Positions 1-6,554 of a stretch of 26,689 nt of DNA are shown piece by piece. The stretch's first letter is position 1; every line of letters begins with the position of its first letter. The notes beneath the pieces were generated by a model. That model had not been told where the DNA came from. It ran no database searches and saw only the letters and a program-made list of their open reading frames with translations. The position numbers and the translations under genes were made by a program. This stretch comes from Sandaracinus sp. Lineage in GTDB: Bacteria > Myxococcota_A > Polyangia > Polyangiales > Houyiibacteriaceae. The stretch spans positions 1 to 26,689 of the forward strand of contig JACKEH010000059.1 of the NCBI GenBank assembly GCA_020633125.1, given 5' to 3'.

Positions 1-1215
1 GAGCTTCGTCATCTGCTCGCCGTGCAGCACGCGATCGATGCCGTATTTGATGCCCGGCGCGGTGACGCCGCGCTTGCCCATGTCGAGCATCCAGTTGATG
101 GCCGGAATCACGCCGTAGGTCGGCAGCGCGACGAAGCCGTCACGACTCATCTCGTAGACGAGCTTGAGCTCTTCGCCGCTCGGCTCCTTCGCCGCGCCGA
201 CGCCGAGCGCGTAGAGCGCGAGGTCTCGCTCGTCGTAGCTCGACTTCGCGCTCTCGAAGCGGTAGCCGAGCGCCTCGTCGACGTCGATGAACTGGTTGCC
301 GCCCTTGCTCGGCCCACGCTCGACGTTGTCCATGATGGGCGCCATCGACTGCGCGATGTTCTCGGGGTGCGTCGTCTTGTCGAAGCCGGCGACCGCCTTC
401 CACTGCGTCTTCACGTCTTCGGGCGTGATCTCGCGCCCGAGTCGCCACGACTTGCCGGCCGCGCGCTCCCAACGGAGCTTGCCCATGAAGCCGCCGCCGA
501 CCTCGAAGAGGCCGCCCGTCTCCTCGCAGCTCTCGTGGCAGAGCCAGAGCACGAGCGGCGTGACGTATTCGGGCTTGAGCGCCGCGAGCAGCTCGGGCGG
601 AAGCACCGTCTCGGTCATGCGGCTGCCCGCGATCGGCGCGATCGCGTTGACGTGCACGCCCTTCTTGCGACCTTCGATCGCCAGCGTGTTCGAGAAACCG
701 ACGAGGCCGAGCTTCGCCATCGCGTAGTTCGCCTGGCCGAAGTTGCCGTAGATGCCGGCGGCACTCGCGGTGAGGATCACGCGGCCGTAGCCCTGCTCGC
801 GCATGCGCTCCCACGCGGCGGCGGTCACCGCGTACGCGCCCTGCACGTGCACCGCGTAGATCTTCTCCCAATCGTCGCGGGTCATCTTGTGAAAGCTGAC
901 GTCGCGCAGGATGCCGGCGTTGTTGATGACCACGTCGACCTTGCCGAAGGCGTCGATCGCGGTCTGGATGATCTTGTCGCCGTCGGTGACCGAGTCGTAG
1001 TTGGCGACCGCTTCGCCGCCCGCCGCGCGAATCTCGTCGACCACCACGTCCGCCGTGCGCGAGCCGCCGCCGCCGCCGTGAATGTCACCGCCGAGATCGT
1101 TGACGACGACCTTCGCGCCGCGCGCAGCGAAGGCGAGCGCGTGGCTCTTGCCGAGGCCGTTTCCCGCCCCCGTGACGACGACGACACGCCCGTCGAAGCG
1201 AAGCTCTCCGCTCAT
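1..1215 (-). CDS. MFE-2-like SDR dehydrogenase / enoyl-CoA hydratase 2 (3' end outside window)
   Basis: The 405 visible residues align by eye with the N-terminal half of animal peroxisomal multifunctional enzyme type 2 (HSD17B4). Residues 1 to about 300 are a short-chain dehydrogenase: nucleotide loop TGAGNGLG at 15-22, NDLGGD near 39-44, NNAG at 98-101, catalytic Ser151, Tyr164 and Lys168 (YAMAK), and the family segment CHESCEETGGLFEVG. After a linker, residues from about 320 (YALGVGA, LPTYGVI, VLHGEQ) match the start of the MaoC-type 2-enoyl-CoA hydratase 2 domain. The expected role is hydration of an enoyl-CoA and oxidation of the resulting 3-hydroxyacyl-CoA in beta-oxidation. The ATG at 1215 has an AAGGGG ribosome-binding site a few bases upstream. 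The gene leaves the window at position 1, so the rest of the hydratase and any SCP2 tail cannot be seen. Naming it only as an SDR would miss the fusion. Confidence 0.9.
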   Translation of the reverse strand, partial: MSGELRFDGRVVVVTGAGNGLGKSHALAFAARGAKVVVNDLGGDIHGGGGGSRTADVVVDEIRAAGGEAVANYDSVTDGDKIIQTAIDAFGKVDVVINNAGILRDVSFHKMTRDDWEKIYAVHVQGAYAVTAAAWERMREQGYGRVILTASAAGIYGNFGQANYAMAKLGLVGFSNTLAIEGRKKGVHVNAIAPIAGSRMTETVLPPELLAALKPEYVTPLVLWLCHESCEETGGLFEVGGGFMGKLRWERAAGKSWRLGREITPEDVKTQWKAVAGFDKTTHPENIAQSMAPIMDNVERGPSKGGNQFIDVDEALGYRFESAKSSYDERDLALYALGVGAAKEPSGEELKLVYEMSRDGFVALPTYGVIPAINWMLDMGKRGVTAPGIKYGIDRVLHGEQMTKL

Positions 1216-1450
1216 CGATTCACCCCTTGCCGAAGGTCGACGCGACGCGCCGACGAAACCCCGAGAGTCGTCGCGCGGTCACCCGATCGCCCACGTCGAC
1301 GCGCGAACAGGACGCCACAGGCAGAAAGCGCGGTCAACGGAAGCTGAATGACGATTCACACGATCCGGCTTACGCCCCGTGCGTTGGAGCCTCATCTGGC
1401 ACGCCATACCCTACACAGGCGCCAAGCTCGCCCTCGTCGCCTACCCCAAC

Positions 1451-1942
1451 TCAGGTTTTGGCGGGGCTCGTCGACGCCCCGAGGGCCTTCCACCACCGCG
1501 CGATCGGACGCGTGAGGAGCTTCGCCTGCAGCGCCAAGAACGCGCGTCGCTTCTCTTTCACGCTGCCGGCGAGCACCACGTGCACGTGGATGCCGCGCGT
1601 GCGTCGGGTGGCGCCGCCGTTGATCAACAACGACCAACCGTCGGCGTGTCCGAAGCGCGCGAAGGAGAGCGTGCGCGCCAACGCGTGTGCCTGACCGACG
1701 AGCCTCTCGAGCACCTCGGAGGAAGGGGCGTCGTCGGGCGGATCGAGGTGGAGGACGACGTACTCGTCGACCCCCGGGACCTCGGGTCGCGTGAGCACGA
1801 CACGCGTCCCGTCTTCGAGCGTCGCGAGCTCGTGGTTCGAAGCGTGCGCGCCCCGGGTCGGAGCGTGCGCGGCCACGGACTCGAACGAGCCCTCGCGTGA
1901 TGGCGCTCCGGCTTCGAGGGTTCGTGAGGTCGCGGAGGTCAT
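1451..1942 (-). CDS. HIT-like protein with incomplete histidine triad
   Basis: This 163-residue protein has the outline of the HIT (histidine triad) fold: a strand such as EYVVLHLDPP at about 60-69, a helix, then SLLINGG and GIHVHVV at 117-123. HIT nucleotide hydrolases and transferases carry H-x-H-x-H-x-x; here His119 and His121 are present but the third His position is Val123. The second histidine is normally the catalytic one, so activity is possible but not assured. The N-terminal 40 residues are polar and look disordered. It is the last gene of a three-gene operon, and its ATG overlaps the TGA of the upstream metallo-beta-lactamase-fold gene as ATGA, which suggests translational coupling. 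The family call comes from pattern recognition; a diverged HIT relative of unknown substrate is the safest description. Confidence 0.6.
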   Translation of the reverse strand: MTSATSRTLEAGAPSREGSFESVAAHAPTRGAHASNHELATLEDGTRVVLTRPEVPGVDEYVVLHLDPPDDAPSSEVLERLVGQAHALARTLSFARFGHADGWSLLINGGATRRTRGIHVHVVLAGSVKEKRRAFLALQAKLLTRPIARWWKALGASTSPAKT

Positions 1943-2706
1943 ACGACGTACCGCCTTCCTTCGACGAGCGGCTCGACGTCGGTCGGCACGAAGTCGTCCG
2001 GGAACGCGACGAGCCGCATCTTCGCGCGGAGCTCCGCGGGCAGCTTCGCGAGCTCCGCGTAGGGCGTGTGCGCCGGACCGAGGTTCGCCTCGTGCACGAG
2101 CAAGTCGGACTCGGACAGCCACTCGAAGAGCGCGGGGTCGAAGGCGGTGTCGGCGCTGTAGCCGAGGCAACGCCCGCCCGCGTGAATGCGCAGCGCGATG
2201 GTCGGGATGTGGTGCCACGCGGTGCGCGCTTCGATGCGAAAGGGCCCGAGCTCGATCGTGTCGACGAACGTCCGCACGTCGAAGTAGTCGTGCTCGTGCA
2301 TCGTGACGCCCTCGCGTTTGGCGTTGAGGAGCACGCCCATGCTCGGTTGCAGGTGAGGCCAGAGGTCTCGCGCGACCTGCGGATGGGTGAGGAGCACCGC
2401 GCGACGCTGGAGGGCGAAGCGATGGAAGAACGCCCAACCTTCGAGACCGCTCGCGTGGTCGGCGTGCAGGTGCGTGAGGACCAGCGCGTCGAAGGAGCCG
2501 ACGTCGAGGTCCTTCGTGTCGCGGCCCTCGTGCAGGATCTTTCGAATTGGGTGAGGACAGTCGACGAGCACGCGGTGCACCGTCTCGCCCTCGCGATGCT
2601 CGACCGAGAGGCACGCGCCGTAACGGGTGGCGCTGAAGGCGTCGCCGGTGCCGAGCGTGAGGAACGAGAGGCCCTGCGGCAGATGGGTCGAGTCGGTGTT
2701 GGTCAT
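1939..2706 (-). CDS. RNase Z-like metallo-beta-lactamase fold hydrolase
   Basis: This 255-residue protein starts with the LTLGTGDAF turn typical of RNase Z-like metallo-beta-lactamase proteins. It carries the zinc motif HLHADH (His79, His81, Asp83, His84), a later WHHIP histidine pair (165-166), the GYSADT turn with Asp186, and HEAN with His205. These are the usual two-metal ligands of the fold. The segment where RNase Z proteins normally place the last histidine reads RLVAFPDDF here, so that ligand appears to be lost. The RNase Z exosite arm is not evident, so tRNA 3' processing is not claimed; a phosphodiesterase or small-molecule hydrolase is more likely. The ATG overlaps the end of the tetR-like gene as ATGA, and the stop overlaps the next start in the same way. 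It is the middle gene of an operon probably controlled by the TetR protein. Confidence 0.8.
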   Translation of the reverse strand: MTNTDSTHLPQGLSFLTLGTGDAFSATRYGACLSVEHREGETVHRVLVDCPHPIRKILHEGRDTKDLDVGSFDALVLTHLHADHASGLEGWAFFHRFALQRRAVLLTHPQVARDLWPHLQPSMGVLLNAKREGVTMHEHDYFDVRTFVDTIELGPFRIEARTAWHHIPTIALRIHAGGRCLGYSADTAFDPALFEWLSESDLLVHEANLGPAHTPYAELAKLPAELRAKMRLVAFPDDFVPTDVEPLVEGRRYVV

Positions 2707-3332
2707 GACGACGCTCCTCGTTTCGAGCTCGCTTCGTCGCGCGTCGGGAGCGCGTCGAGCAGACGGTGGGTCATCGCGCGAACCGCGCCGGCCGCGGAGC
2801 CGCGGGGCACGAGGTCGGGCGCGGTGGTCGCGATCTGGAAGTAGCCCTCGACCGTGGCGAGCACGTTCGCGACGAGCACGTCGAGGCCACGCGTGCGACG
2901 GGCTTCGTCGCGGCAGACGTCGCGCAGCATCGCGTCGAGCGCGGTGCGTCGACGTTCGACCAAGGTGCGATGCAGCGCACGCACTTCGGGATGCACGAGC
3001 GCCTCGGCGCCGAGCGCGACCCAACACGCGACGGCTTCGGGCGACGCGTCGTCGCCTTGGGCGAGGTGGGCGTCGATCCACGCGTCGAGGCGACCGCGCG
3101 GGGTCGACGAAGGTTTCGCTCGAGCCTCGACCAAGGTCGCGAGGCGTTCCCCCAACGCGAGGAGGATCTCGAGCTTGGAGCCGAAGTGATGGTGCACGAG
3201 ACCGGGGCTCAATCCCGCGGCTTCGGCGATGCGCTGAATCGTCGCGCGCTCGTAGCCGGTCTCGGGAAGGACGCGCAGGAGGCCATCCACGATCTGGGCG
3301 CGACGTTCGTCTCGGTTGGAGGGGCGGGCCAT
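2703..3332 (-). CDS. TetR/AcrR family transcriptional regulator
   Basis: This 209-residue protein has an N-terminal TetR helix-turn-helix at about 28-56 (TIQRIAEAAGLSPGLVHHHF, then GSK), preceded by the usual first helix. The C-terminal ligand-binding and dimerisation part is all-helical and resembles the BetI-like subgroup by eye. The ATG at 3332 is chosen because it gives the normal short leader before helix 1 and lies about 30 bases downstream of a good promoter. A perfect 20-bp palindrome (3344-3363) sits between promoter and start codon, so autorepression is expected. The gene leads an operon with a metallo-beta-lactamase-fold protein and a HIT-like protein, joined by ATGA overlaps, so these are its most likely targets. 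The inducer cannot be read from the sequence. Confidence 0.92.
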   Translation of the reverse strand: MARPSNRDERRAQIVDGLLRVLPETGYERATIQRIAEAAGLSPGLVHHHFGSKLEILLALGERLATLVEARAKPSSTPRGRLDAWIDAHLAQGDDASPEAVACWVALGAEALVHPEVRALHRTLVERRRTALDAMLRDVCRDEARRTRGLDVLVANVLATVEGYFQIATTAPDLVPRGSAAGAVRAMTHRLLDALPTRDEASSKRGASS

Positions 3333-3343
3333 GTGCTCGTTGA

Positions 3344-3363
3344 TTGGTTGGTCGACCAACCAA
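3344..3363. promoter_or_regulatory. Perfect 20-bp palindrome, probable TetR operator
   Basis: TTGGTTGGTCGACCAACCAA is a perfect inverted repeat centred between 3353 and 3354. It touches the -10 element and covers the expected transcription start of the tetR-like gene. TetR-family dimers bind palindromes of this size, so bound repressor would block its own operon. Binding is inferred. Confidence 0.8.
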
Positions 3364-3391
3364 CTATCGATCGCGCCCCAGCCGACGTCAA
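3363..3391 (-). promoter_or_regulatory. Sigma-70-type promoter of the tetR operon
   Basis: On the minus strand TTGACG (3391-3386) is followed after exactly 17 bases by GATAGT (3368-3363). This is a near-consensus housekeeping promoter. The start point should fall near 3356, inside the palindrome, leaving a leader of roughly 25 bases before the ATG at 3332. Confidence 0.7.
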
Positions 3392-3484
3392 GGCCACGCG
3401 TGTCGTTGGCGTTCGACCTCGGCCTGGGTGCAGCTCTCGTCGGGACGCGAGAACGGGCACCAGAACCGCGCTTCGCGCCCCGGA

Positions 3485-3510
3485 GACCGAGGCCGAGACG
3501 GCGCTTCGCG
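3485..3510. repeat. Dispersed intergenic repeat, copy 1
   Basis: These 26 bases match 19945-19970 at 24 of 26 positions (mismatches at the 4th and 16th base). Both copies are in intergenic DNA. The flanks share a CGCTTCGCG motif on either side here and repeated CGCTTCGCG motifs in the second locus, so a longer diverged element is likely. The rest of 3392-3600 shows nothing that I can call. Confidence 0.6.
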
Positions 3511-3589
3511 GCCTCACGGCTTCGCCGACACCCTTCGCCGGTCGGGATGAGGCCCGTACGCTCGGACGTCGAGCTCCGCGCTTCGGTGG

Positions 3590-3595
3590 TAGCGT
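3590..3595 (+). promoter_or_regulatory. -10-like hexamer 5 nt before a start codon
   Basis: TAGCGT fits the TAnnnT -10 pattern and ends 5 bases before the ATG at 3601. No Shine-Dalgarno sequence lies between. Transcription would then begin at or next to the start codon. No good -35 is visible. Confidence 0.35.
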
Positions 3596-3600
3596 CTCGC

Positions 3601-4485
3601 ATGCGCCTCGCGTGCACGCTCTCGGTCGCCGAACAAGACACGCTCGCCCGCCGCGCCGCCGAGGGCGACGCCGACGCCGAGCGCACGTGGCTCGAGGCTC
3701 ACCGCGGCGGCGTGTCGAGCGTCGCGACGCGCATGGGGCTCGACCCGACGCGGGAGCTGGTGAACGAAGCGCTCGACGCGCTGCGGCGACATGCGCGCGA
3801 TCCCGAGCACGGCTTCGACGTTCGGCGCGGCTACGTGCTGGGGCTGTGGGGCTTCGGGCACGTGAGGCGTTTGCTCGAGGCGAAGCTCGCGCACGACGCA
3901 CGCTGCGCCGAGGTCGCCCGCGCAGGAGAGCTCGACGCCCTCGTCGCGCTCGAGCCGGCGTCGCGCGCGCTCTACCGTTGGCTTCACGTCGCGCTCGACC
4001 TCGGGCACGACGACGCCGACGACCTGCTCGGAGATCTCGAAGAACAGAGCGACCTCCGCTTCGACGACGCGGGAAGCGAACGACGCGCGGCGCATTGGCG
4101 GGTGGCGCTCGACTTCCTCGGCGGTCGCCATGGGCTCCCGCGTGACCTGGCCCACGCGGGGCATCACCTCGACGAAGCGTTCTCGTTTCGGCCCGGCCAC
4201 GAGGTGCTCGCGGAGCTCGAGGTCGCGAACCTCGAGCACCACGACGTCGACGCGGCGCGTGCAGGTCTCGACGAAGAAGCGCTTCGTCTGCTCGACGACG
4301 CGCTGGCTGGGGCGCCCGTGCGGCTCGTGTCGTACCTGCTCGAGCGCGTCGAACGCTTGCTCGAGCTGAGCGCGCCGCAGGTGGTCGTCGACGGCGAGCG
4401 CGCGCGGCTCGCGGAAGCTGCGGCCGAGGTGGCGCTCGACGCCGAGCTCGCGGCGCGGGTCGCGGCTTGCCTCACGAAGCCCTGA
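3601..4485 (+). CDS. Protein with a sigma-70 region 1.2/2-like N-terminus
   Basis: This 294-residue protein is not a member of a family I can name with certainty. Residues about 8-95 follow the pattern of sigma-70 regions 1.2 and 2: an E-x-x-x-LARRAAEGD-x-x-A segment, then VSSVATRM (compare the usual LVVSVARRY), then ELVNEALDALRRHARDPEHGFDV (compare the usual DLIQEG...FDPERGF), then a short helix ending VRRLLEA. No region 4 helix-turn-helix is visible. The remaining 200 residues are helical and rich in Ala, Leu, Glu, Asp and Arg. The start at 3601 is chosen because TAGCGT lies 5 bases upstream with no Shine-Dalgarno; an in-frame ATG at 3547 would add 18 residues. It could be a sigma-derived regulatory protein or a chance resemblance of helical sequence. 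Confidence 0.75.
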   Translation: MRLACTLSVAEQDTLARRAAEGDADAERTWLEAHRGGVSSVATRMGLDPTRELVNEALDALRRHARDPEHGFDVRRGYVLGLWGFGHVRRLLEAKLAHDARCAEVARAGELDALVALEPASRALYRWLHVALDLGHDDADDLLGDLEEQSDLRFDDAGSERRAAHWRVALDFLGGRHGLPRDLAHAGHHLDEAFSFRPGHEVLAELEVANLEHHDVDAARAGLDEEALRLLDDALAGAPVRLVSYLLERVERLLELSAPQVVVDGERARLAEAAAEVALDAELAARVAACLTKP

Positions 4486-4600
4486 ACCTCCGTTCGTTCA
4501 GAAATCCGATCCCCCTTTCGTGGAGAGACCCGAACCCGCCGTTCGCCCAAAAACCGCGAACCAGGTTCCCGTCGAGACGGAAAACGACGACCCTACTGGG

Positions 4601-6472
4601 ATGCGCCGCTTCACCCTCCCCGCCTTGATGCTGCTCGCCGCCTGCGGATCTTCGGGTTCGCCCGACACCGACGCCGGAGCGTCCGACGGCGCGGTTCCGG
4701 ATGCGTCGCGCGACGCTTCGAGCGGCGACGCCGCCCTCGACGCGGGCCGCCTCGGGCTCGGCGCGGCGTGCGACGACGCGGCGGAGTGTGCGTCGGGCCA
4801 ATGCGTCGACGGCGTCTGCTGCGACACCGCGTGCGACGGCGAGTGTGTCGCGTGCGTCGCCTCGTCGACGGGGGGCTCCGACGGAACGTGTACCGCGGTG
4901 ACGAGCGGCACCGATCCCGCAGGCGAGTGTTCCGCCGAAGCGCCCGAGAGCTGTGGCGCCGTCGGCATGGGCTGCAACGGCGACGCCGACGCGCCGGGCT
5001 GCGTGATGCACGACGACGCGACGGTCTGCGCTCCCGCGGCGTGCACCGAAGGCAACGCGACCGGGACCTCGCTCTGCGACGGCGCCGGAACCTGCGTGAC
5101 CCCGCTCGCCACCGGCTGCGGTCCCTACGTCTGCGTCGACGACGCGTGTGGTTCGAGCTGCACGATGCACGACGACTGTGCCGACGGGTATTTCTGCGAT
5201 GCGGGCTCGTGTGTCGAGACCGTCGGCGCCGGCGAGGCGTGCGACGAGGCCGCGGCGTGCGACTCGGGCTTCTGCGTCGACGGGGTCTGTTGCGACACCG
5301 CGTGCGACGGGGGCTGCGGCGTCTGCTCCGTCGCGGCAGGTGCGACGGCGGACGGCACGTGCACCGTGGCGACCCGAGGCTCGGCGGGAAGCTGCGCGGC
5401 GCCCGCCCTCTGCGACGGCAGCGACCTCGGCTGCGTCGACGCCTGCGTGGACGGCTCCGCGTCCCCGACCCAGCGCGTCGTCGACGTCATCGTCGTCGTC
5501 GACAACTCGGGCAGCATGACCCAGGAGATCGTCGCGATGCAGGACGCGATCAACGCGAGCTTCGCCGACGTGCTCACGGCGGCGAACGTCGACTACCGCG
5601 TGATCCTGGTCGCGCGTCACGGCCTCGCGACCGCCGGCCAATCGGTCTGCATCGAAGCGCCCCTCAGCGGCATCCCCACGGGCGGTTGTACGCCCCCGCC
5701 CACGCAGCCAATCGAGACCGCGCGCTTCTTCCACCACAGCATCGAGGTCGGCAGCCACAACGCGTGGTGCATCGCGCTGCAGCACCTCACCACGACGGAC
5801 GAGTTCAACCTTCATCCCGCCGGCTACGGCGCGCTCTTGCGTGCCGGTGCGCTCAAGGATTTCGTGATCGTCTCCGACGACGACGTCAGCTGCGTCTTCG
5901 ACGGCGTCACCTACAACTCGAGCAACACCCTCGCGGGAGGGCTGACCGCCGCGATGGGCATCGAGAACGCGCTCTTCGCGCGGCCCGAGCATTTCGGCAC
6001 CGCCGAGGTACCGAACTTCCGCGTCGACGCGTTCGTCGGTCTTCCCGGCACGGCGCCGGTGGGCCCCGAGGTGCCGGTGGACCTGCTCGAGTGCACGACG
6101 ACCGCGGATGGCGGCGTGACGCACCAGACACTGGCGGTGCGGAGCGGCGGCTCGCGCTATTCGGTGTGCGACACGACGAACTACGGCCCCTACTTCGCGC
6201 ACCTCGCGCAGCAGCTCGTGGTCGACACCCGGTGCAAGCTCGACCTCCCCGCGGCGCCCGTGGGCGAGACGAGCGACCTCGACACGCTTCGCGCGGTCGT
6301 GACCTTCGGCGACGCCTCGACGCTCGACGTTCCGCGAGTCGCCGACGCCGGTTCGTGCGCGGGCGACGGCTTCTTCGTGAACGGGAGCGAGGTGCAGCTC
6401 TGCCCCGACACCTGCGACGACGTCGCGGCGGACGGCATGGCGGAGATTCGCGTGATCCACCTCTGCGAGTGA
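4601..6472 (+). CDS. Cys-rich repeat and vWA domain lipoprotein
   Basis: This 623-residue protein begins with a short lipoprotein signal, MRRFTLPALMLLAAC, with a canonical lipobox L12-A-A-C15. A Gly/Ser/Asp/Ala linker follows. Two copies of a disulfide-rich repeat are then seen, at about 53-110 and 208-262, each carrying the identical core CVDGVCCDTACDG; between them are further Cys pairs. From about residue 296 there is a von Willebrand A domain with the metal site D301-N-S303-G-S305. The last third contains more Cys residues and lacks a membrane segment. The protein should be lipid-anchored on the cell surface or in the periplasm and bind a partner through the vWA domain. The Cys-rich repeats are typical of large myxobacterial surface proteins. 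An upstream in-frame ATG at 4520 is rejected because it would bury the signal peptide. Confidence 0.88.
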   Translation: MRRFTLPALMLLAACGSSGSPDTDAGASDGAVPDASRDASSGDAALDAGRLGLGAACDDAAECASGQCVDGVCCDTACDGECVACVASSTGGSDGTCTAVTSGTDPAGECSAEAPESCGAVGMGCNGDADAPGCVMHDDATVCAPAACTEGNATGTSLCDGAGTCVTPLATGCGPYVCVDDACGSSCTMHDDCADGYFCDAGSCVETVGAGEACDEAAACDSGFCVDGVCCDTACDGGCGVCSVAAGATADGTCTVATRGSAGSCAAPALCDGSDLGCVDACVDGSASPTQRVVDVIVVVDNSGSMTQEIVAMQDAINASFADVLTAANVDYRVILVARHGLATAGQSVCIEAPLSGIPTGGCTPPPTQPIETARFFHHSIEVGSHNAWCIALQHLTTTDEFNLHPAGYGALLRAGALKDFVIVSDDDVSCVFDGVTYNSSNTLAGGLTAAMGIENALFARPEHFGTAEVPNFRVDAFVGLPGTAPVGPEVPVDLLECTTTADGGVTHQTLAVRSGGSRYSVCDTTNYGPYFAHLAQQLVVDTRCKLDLPAAPVGETSDLDTLRAVVTFGDASTLDVPRVADAGSCAGDGFFVNGSEVQLCPDTCDDVAADGMAEIRVIHLCE

Positions 6473-6485
6473 GCTCGGCCGAAGA

Positions 6486-6520
6486 CCACGTGGGCGAGAA
6501 GCGCATGCTCGCCCACGTGG
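6486..6520 (+). terminator. Strong hairpin after the vWA lipoprotein gene
   Basis: CCACGTGGGCGAG at 6486-6498 and its exact reverse complement at 6508-6520 give a 13-bp stem with a 9-base loop. It begins 13 bases after the stop codon. There is no T-run, so it could be a weak terminator, an mRNA 3' stabiliser or a binding site. Confidence 0.55.
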
Positions 6521-6541
6521 GCAAGCATCGCGTCCGACCGC

Positions 6542-6547
6542 TACGCT
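6542..6547 (+). promoter_or_regulatory. -10-like hexamer 7 nt before a GTG start
   Basis: TACGCT ends 7 bases before the GTG at 6555 and fits the TAnnnT pattern. The same hexamer precedes the SCP2 gene on the other strand. No clear -35 is visible. Confidence 0.35.
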
Positions 6548-6554
6548 CCCCGCG

